A stretch of DNA of 22,956 nt from Allomyces arbusculus. Lineage: Eukaryota; Blastocladiomycota; Blastocladiomycetes; Blastocladiales; Blastocladiaceae. The stretch covers positions 1 through 22,956 of the forward strand of contig JADHYV010000147.1 of NCBI GenBank assembly GCA_027604705.1, in the 5' to 3' direction. A program made the position numbers and the translations under genes. The notes beneath the pieces are model-generated. The model was not told the DNA's origin, did no database searches, and saw nothing but the letters and a program-made list of their open reading frames with translations. Shown one piece after another: positions 19,983-22,956 of this stretch; position 1 is the stretch's first letter, and each line of letters begins with the position of its first letter.

Positions 19983-21440
19983 ATGCTCGACAACAAGAGC
20001 GCACTTGCCAGCTACGCGTCGCTTGACGACTTGATCCCGACCCGAGGCGATGCTGCGTCAAGCTCTGGGTCCGTCGAGACCTTGCGCTCAGCCATTTTCC
20101 TGCACAAACCGGCGACCCGGCTCGAGTCGATGGCTGCACGCGTGATTCTGCTCTTTGCTCCACCCGCTCCCGCAGCGCGTACATTTGTGCTTGCGAGCGT
20201 ATTTCGCGAGACGGATTCGCTGCTGCCGCGTCCGACTTCGGCGCAGCACGATGGAAAGGGTATGGTCACGAAAATGGCGCAGAGAGTGTGGCTGGCCGGT
20301 CGCCGCGTGATGGTCGCGCTAGTACTTGTGGTCGTGCTGCTGCTTATGATGGCTGTGGTGCGTCTTTGTTGCCAATAAAAGTGAAATGGGCCCATTGGTC
20401 GAAAAGGCTGATCGACGGCCATTTCTCCATTTTAGGCCACATCAACGCTGCTCGCTCCACTTTCAGATTCTCCAGTTGACGACCCGACACGCCTTTGTGT
20501 TCCGGATGCGTTCCGCTGGACTCGCAACTCGGTCGCAATGCCGATCCACACTTCGACCAGCACGGTACACATCGTGTGGTCGGACCAAGACGCCCATTCC
20601 CAGCAGGCACCGCTTGTGCACGAAATCCGCATTTACCAACCCGAAACCGAGTCGGCAAAAGTTGTGACCGTGCAGGCGCGTTGTAATTCGGGTCCGGAAC
20701 CCGTCTTTCTCGAAGCGACCACGACGACGGGCCCTGACGCGACTGTCGCCATCAACCTCGGCCGAGTCGCAATCCTGTCCACCGCCAACATGACCTGCCC
20801 GGCTATTCAGTGCTTGCGCGCCGTGTGGTCCGTCTACTTGCCCGGGTCGACAAAGTTGCGCGCTCATCTCGACGACCAGACCACAAGGGGCGCACAATTT
20901 AGCGTCCACGACACGCTAACTTTGGGCGAGCTCGACGTGCGCACCCGTGCTGGATCGATCACGGCAGTGGCCCCGCTCGCTGCTCCGCATGTTTCCCTGG
21001 CCACCGACGGCCCTGGGTCCATCATCATCTCCCACGTCGCGGCGACCGTTCGCGCTGTCGCGCTGCGCACGGTCACGGGCGCTGTGCGCGTCGCTGAAAT
21101 GACCCGCGCGCTCGTGCATGCCGTGGAGCCTGGCCGGTTCACGATTGATTCGATTACGGGCAACGTGGCCGTGCACGTGCGGACGACCGGCAGCGACGAC
21201 GACGGGGTGGGCGCGTGCGCGATCGACACGCCGACTGTTGCCGTCAACGTCCACGCGGCGCAGGTCACGGCCGTGGCCATGTCGGACCGACTCGCTGCGC
21301 GAGTGCTGGTGGATGCGGCAAATTCGGGTGGAGAGGCGGTGAGCGTCTGTTCTGACAGCGTTGCCGTGTCGTCTCGGCAAGCGGACGACGAGTGGACGAT
21401 TGCTTCAGCGCATGGGAAAGTGGAGCTGTGGGTGTCGTAG
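19983..21440 (+). CDS. Single-pass membrane protein with a beta-rich adhesin-like ectodomain, two exons
   Basis: Exon 1 starts at ATG 19983 and codes for about 108 mostly polar residues, then a basic RR and a clear membrane segment at residues about 109-127 (VMVALVLVVVLLLMMAVV). A stop follows at 20376-20378 unless the intron is removed first. Exon 2 is open in another frame from about 20470 to the TAG at 21440, including CVPDAFRWTRNSVAMPIH just upstream of the internal ATG 20538. The intron is therefore about 110 bp, roughly 20355-20475; the exact donor is unsure because the strongest GT (GTGCGT) gives the wrong phase. The ectodomain has short alternating Val/Thr/Ala strands such as SITGNVAVHVRT, like the putative adhesin (DUF4097-type) repeats of bacteria and fungi. 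The order suggests a type II protein, cytoplasmic N-terminus and outside C-terminus. Its function is unknown. It converges on the F-box copy that ends at 21533. Confidence 0.65.
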
Positions 21441-21532
21441 GACTTGTTTTGATGGCAGGGTGACCGTTTCCGTTTTTGCTTGCACCCGAGCTCAAGAGAA
21501 TGAGCATATGGGCTGCGATGCGGATCCGATTG

Positions 21533-22448
21533 TTAACGAGTGGTCTTCACAAAATGAATGAGGCCCCGCTTTGCTTGGTTCATACAGCGAGAAGATGTAA
21601 GCGCTTTACTCTCAGGTTCGCCTTGTTCAGTCACGAAGCGAAGGCCGCACGAATGCAGCTGTGCAGGCCCGACATTGTCACAATCATCATCGACCCGTGC
21701 AGCCAAAGTCTCGAACCCAATTCCCAGATTGTCGATTTGGGCACCGATCAAGTGAAGATCACGCAACATCGGAGCGAGATTGGCAATCAAACTGGGTTGT
21801 TGATCATGGTCTGCGGCCAAGTCGGTCAGCGCCAGCGACTTGAGCCGCTGGAAGCGTGGCAGTTGTTCCACCAAGGTCGCCACATCTTTGAGGTCGTGGA
21901 GCAAGAGTGCGCGCAAATTGGGCGAGAGGGCATTGAAGAGCAGGCGACTGCCGTTTGGAATCGAAAAACTGTCGACCGATACTTCCTCGAGCCAGGGCAT
22001 GCAGCGGACACACGCGACAAACTCGGGGAAGAGAGTGGGGCCCCAGAAACCAACTTGGAGCGTGCGAAGCCGAGGTGGGCAAGCGTGCCAAGATCGCAAG
22101 ATACCTGGGGTGGTCTTACGAACCAATCGAAGCAAACCGCAAAGTGCCCTAATGAGAGGAAAGCTTGTTGGCCTGGATCTCGGCGGTGTTCACAAAGCTG
22201 GACATGTTTGAGCGCGAAATCGTGCAGCAATATGGGCAGAATCGACATGACGGAATTCAGGTCACAAGTGTTGAAGTCAAACGTGACATACATGAGATGA
22301 AATCGCCGTATTGGCCACACGACGGCCATGAGAGATTGGGCAAGCAAGTCGATGTGGCCGCATCACGAGCGATGGAAGAACGGGGGGGGGGGGGGGGTTC
22401 GAGCAAGAGGTAGTCGCAAATACGGAACATCAACTCAGACGGAAGCAC
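21533..22448 (-). pseudogene. F-box/LRR gene, divergent, frame-broken
   Basis: The minus strand has an F-box start NVLPSELMFRICDYLLLEP at about 22450-22398, then a run of 16 C (minus strand), then in another frame LLAQSLMAVVWPIRRFHLMYV and LPILLHDFALKHVQL. From about 22160 a third frame holds regular LRRs (PPRLRTLQVGF, SPNLRALLLHDLKD, FQRLKSLALTDL, APMLRDLHLIGAQIDN) and ends at a TAA at 21535-21533. So there are at least two frame changes, plus a TGA just after the C run. Intact members would be SCF adaptor proteins. The start is unsure. ATG 22560 begins a plausible leader (MASNRPAAQGGV), and a 70-bp GT-AG intron at 22503-22434 would join it in phase to LMFRICDYLL, but that would remove the typical LPSE of the F-box. 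It is more like the intact 9599-11851 gene than the LALAAP group. Confidence 0.55.
22382..22397. repeat. Homopolymer of 16 G inside the F-box region
   Basis: Sixteen G in a row on the plus strand read as a run of prolines on the minus strand, directly after the F-box core. The reading frame on the two sides differs by one base, so a run of 17 would join them. Such runs slip readily in replication and are also error-prone in sequencing. Confidence 0.9.
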
Positions 22449-22859
22449 ATTGAGGTGTACAGTGAGTCAGTCAGGCCGAGTGCATTTTGGTCGCAGCAGT
22501 CACTTCGTCGTTATTGCTGATCAAGACGCCGCCTTGCGCTGCCGGCCTGTTGGACGCCATTCTGCGATGTGGATGCTGGCGGTCAGGGGAGAGAGAGAGG
22601 CGATCGAGAGCGATGAGGAGGACGATGTCGACCGACAAGAACGTGTGTGGGTCAGAAATCGAGATGCTGATCCGTGGTTGCAGGCAGCGTCAACGCGATC
22701 GGCGAAGCTCAACATGTTTCTCCAGTCCATAAATATTTCTTACAAACCAACAATAACCATCAACGGCCTGCCGACATCTTCACCTGGTTCATGAAAGACG
22801 ACGCCCGCTGCGGCGCGCAACAGCGCGCAACAGAACGCAACAGAGCACACCAAACAGGC
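22449..22859. other. Upstream region of the last F-box copy
   Basis: This lies between the F-box copy (minus) and the stop of the right-edge gene (minus). It holds the possible leader exon with ATG 22560, an AT-rich CATAAATATTT at about 22728-22738 that could serve as a TATA region about 170 bases upstream of that ATG, and a short 10-bp tandem repeat near 22814-22844. No other gene is visible. Confidence 0.4.
22814..22844. repeat. Three tandem copies of a 10-bp unit
   Basis: The unit GCGCGCAACA occurs twice exactly and a third time as GAACGCAACA. It sits 15 bases beyond the stop of the right-edge gene, in its presumed 3' untranslated region. The function, if any, is unknown. Confidence 0.7.
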
Positions 22860-22956
22860 TCAGAATCGGGACACCCGCTTGGATATATCACTCTGGAACC
22901 CAACGGCCCGCTCAAAGCCGTTCGACCCGCTGGTATAGTCGTGCATGGCTTGCCGG
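22860..22956 (-). CDS. C-terminal end of an unidentified protein (right-edge paralogue)
   Basis: On the minus strand the last 31 codons run from 22955 to a TGA at 22862-22860. The tail contains SGSNGFERAVGF and SDISKRVSR and matches the left-edge tail at 27 of 31 residues with identical length. By my count 75 of 96 nucleotides are identical and most differences are silent, so both copies have been kept as working proteins for a long time. The residues that differ are E/H, Y/T, K/Q and the final H/F. I cannot name the family. The gene extends to the right of the window and is in tandem with the F-box copy downstream of it. Confidence 0.65.
   Translation of the reverse strand, partial: RQAMHDYTSGSNGFERAVGFQSDISKRVSRF

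Noticed and set aside
19472-19996. 174-codon open frame on the minus strand
   Set aside because: It overlaps the promoter region and is Arg/Cys-rich with no recognisable domain. Only its last part, near 19597-19522, was kept, as a candidate first exon with a good donor.
1-22956. tRNA or rRNA genes, CRISPR arrays, transposons, or virus-like elements
   Set aside because: I looked for tRNA arm motifs, repeat arrays, terminal repeats, and transposase or polymerase motifs on both strands and found none I could support. The edge inverted match is coding sequence, not a terminal inverted repeat.

Overview
This window looks like nuclear DNA from a GC-rich, intron-bearing fungus. The kinase and the C1-tetrahydrofolate (C1-THF) synthase have short GT-AG introns (68-80 bp) that restore conserved motifs exactly. 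There is a large family of F-box/leucine-rich-repeat (LRR) proteins and a trifunctional eukaryotic C1-THF synthase. The overall style suggests an early-diverging zoosporic fungus, perhaps Blastocladiomycota such as Allomyces. That placement is inference from protein style, not a search result.

Left edge (1-2.6 kb): the last 31 codons of an unknown gene on the plus strand, then a four-exon CAMK/Snf1-like protein kinase on the minus strand, tail to tail.

Middle (about 3.4-15.4 kb): a gene graveyard. It holds several copies of one F-box/LRR family on both strands, nearly all truncated or frame-broken, around one intact and divergent 750-residue F-box/LRR gene (9599-11851, minus). Mixed in are a broken leucine/valine-dehydrogenase-like gene (4288-5190) that stops inside its NAD-binding domain just before an LRR fragment, and the first part of a P-loop GTPase-like gene (6790-6935, minus).

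Right part (15.4-22.96 kb): a complete C1-THF synthase (minus), preceded in frame by a 94-residue stretch with no acidic residue that looks like a mitochondrial presequence. Further upstream lies a coding-like, possibly spliced frame of unknown identity. Next come a two-exon single-pass membrane protein with a beta-rich, adhesin-like ectodomain (plus), a decayed F-box/LRR gene (minus) carrying a 16-G homopolymer, and the last 31 codons of a second unknown gene on the minus strand.

The two edge fragments are paralogues. Their 31-residue C-terminal tails match at 27 positions and they lie in inverted orientation, so the window is framed by two facing copies of one unidentified gene family. I recognised no tRNA, rRNA, CRISPR array, transposase or virus-like element.
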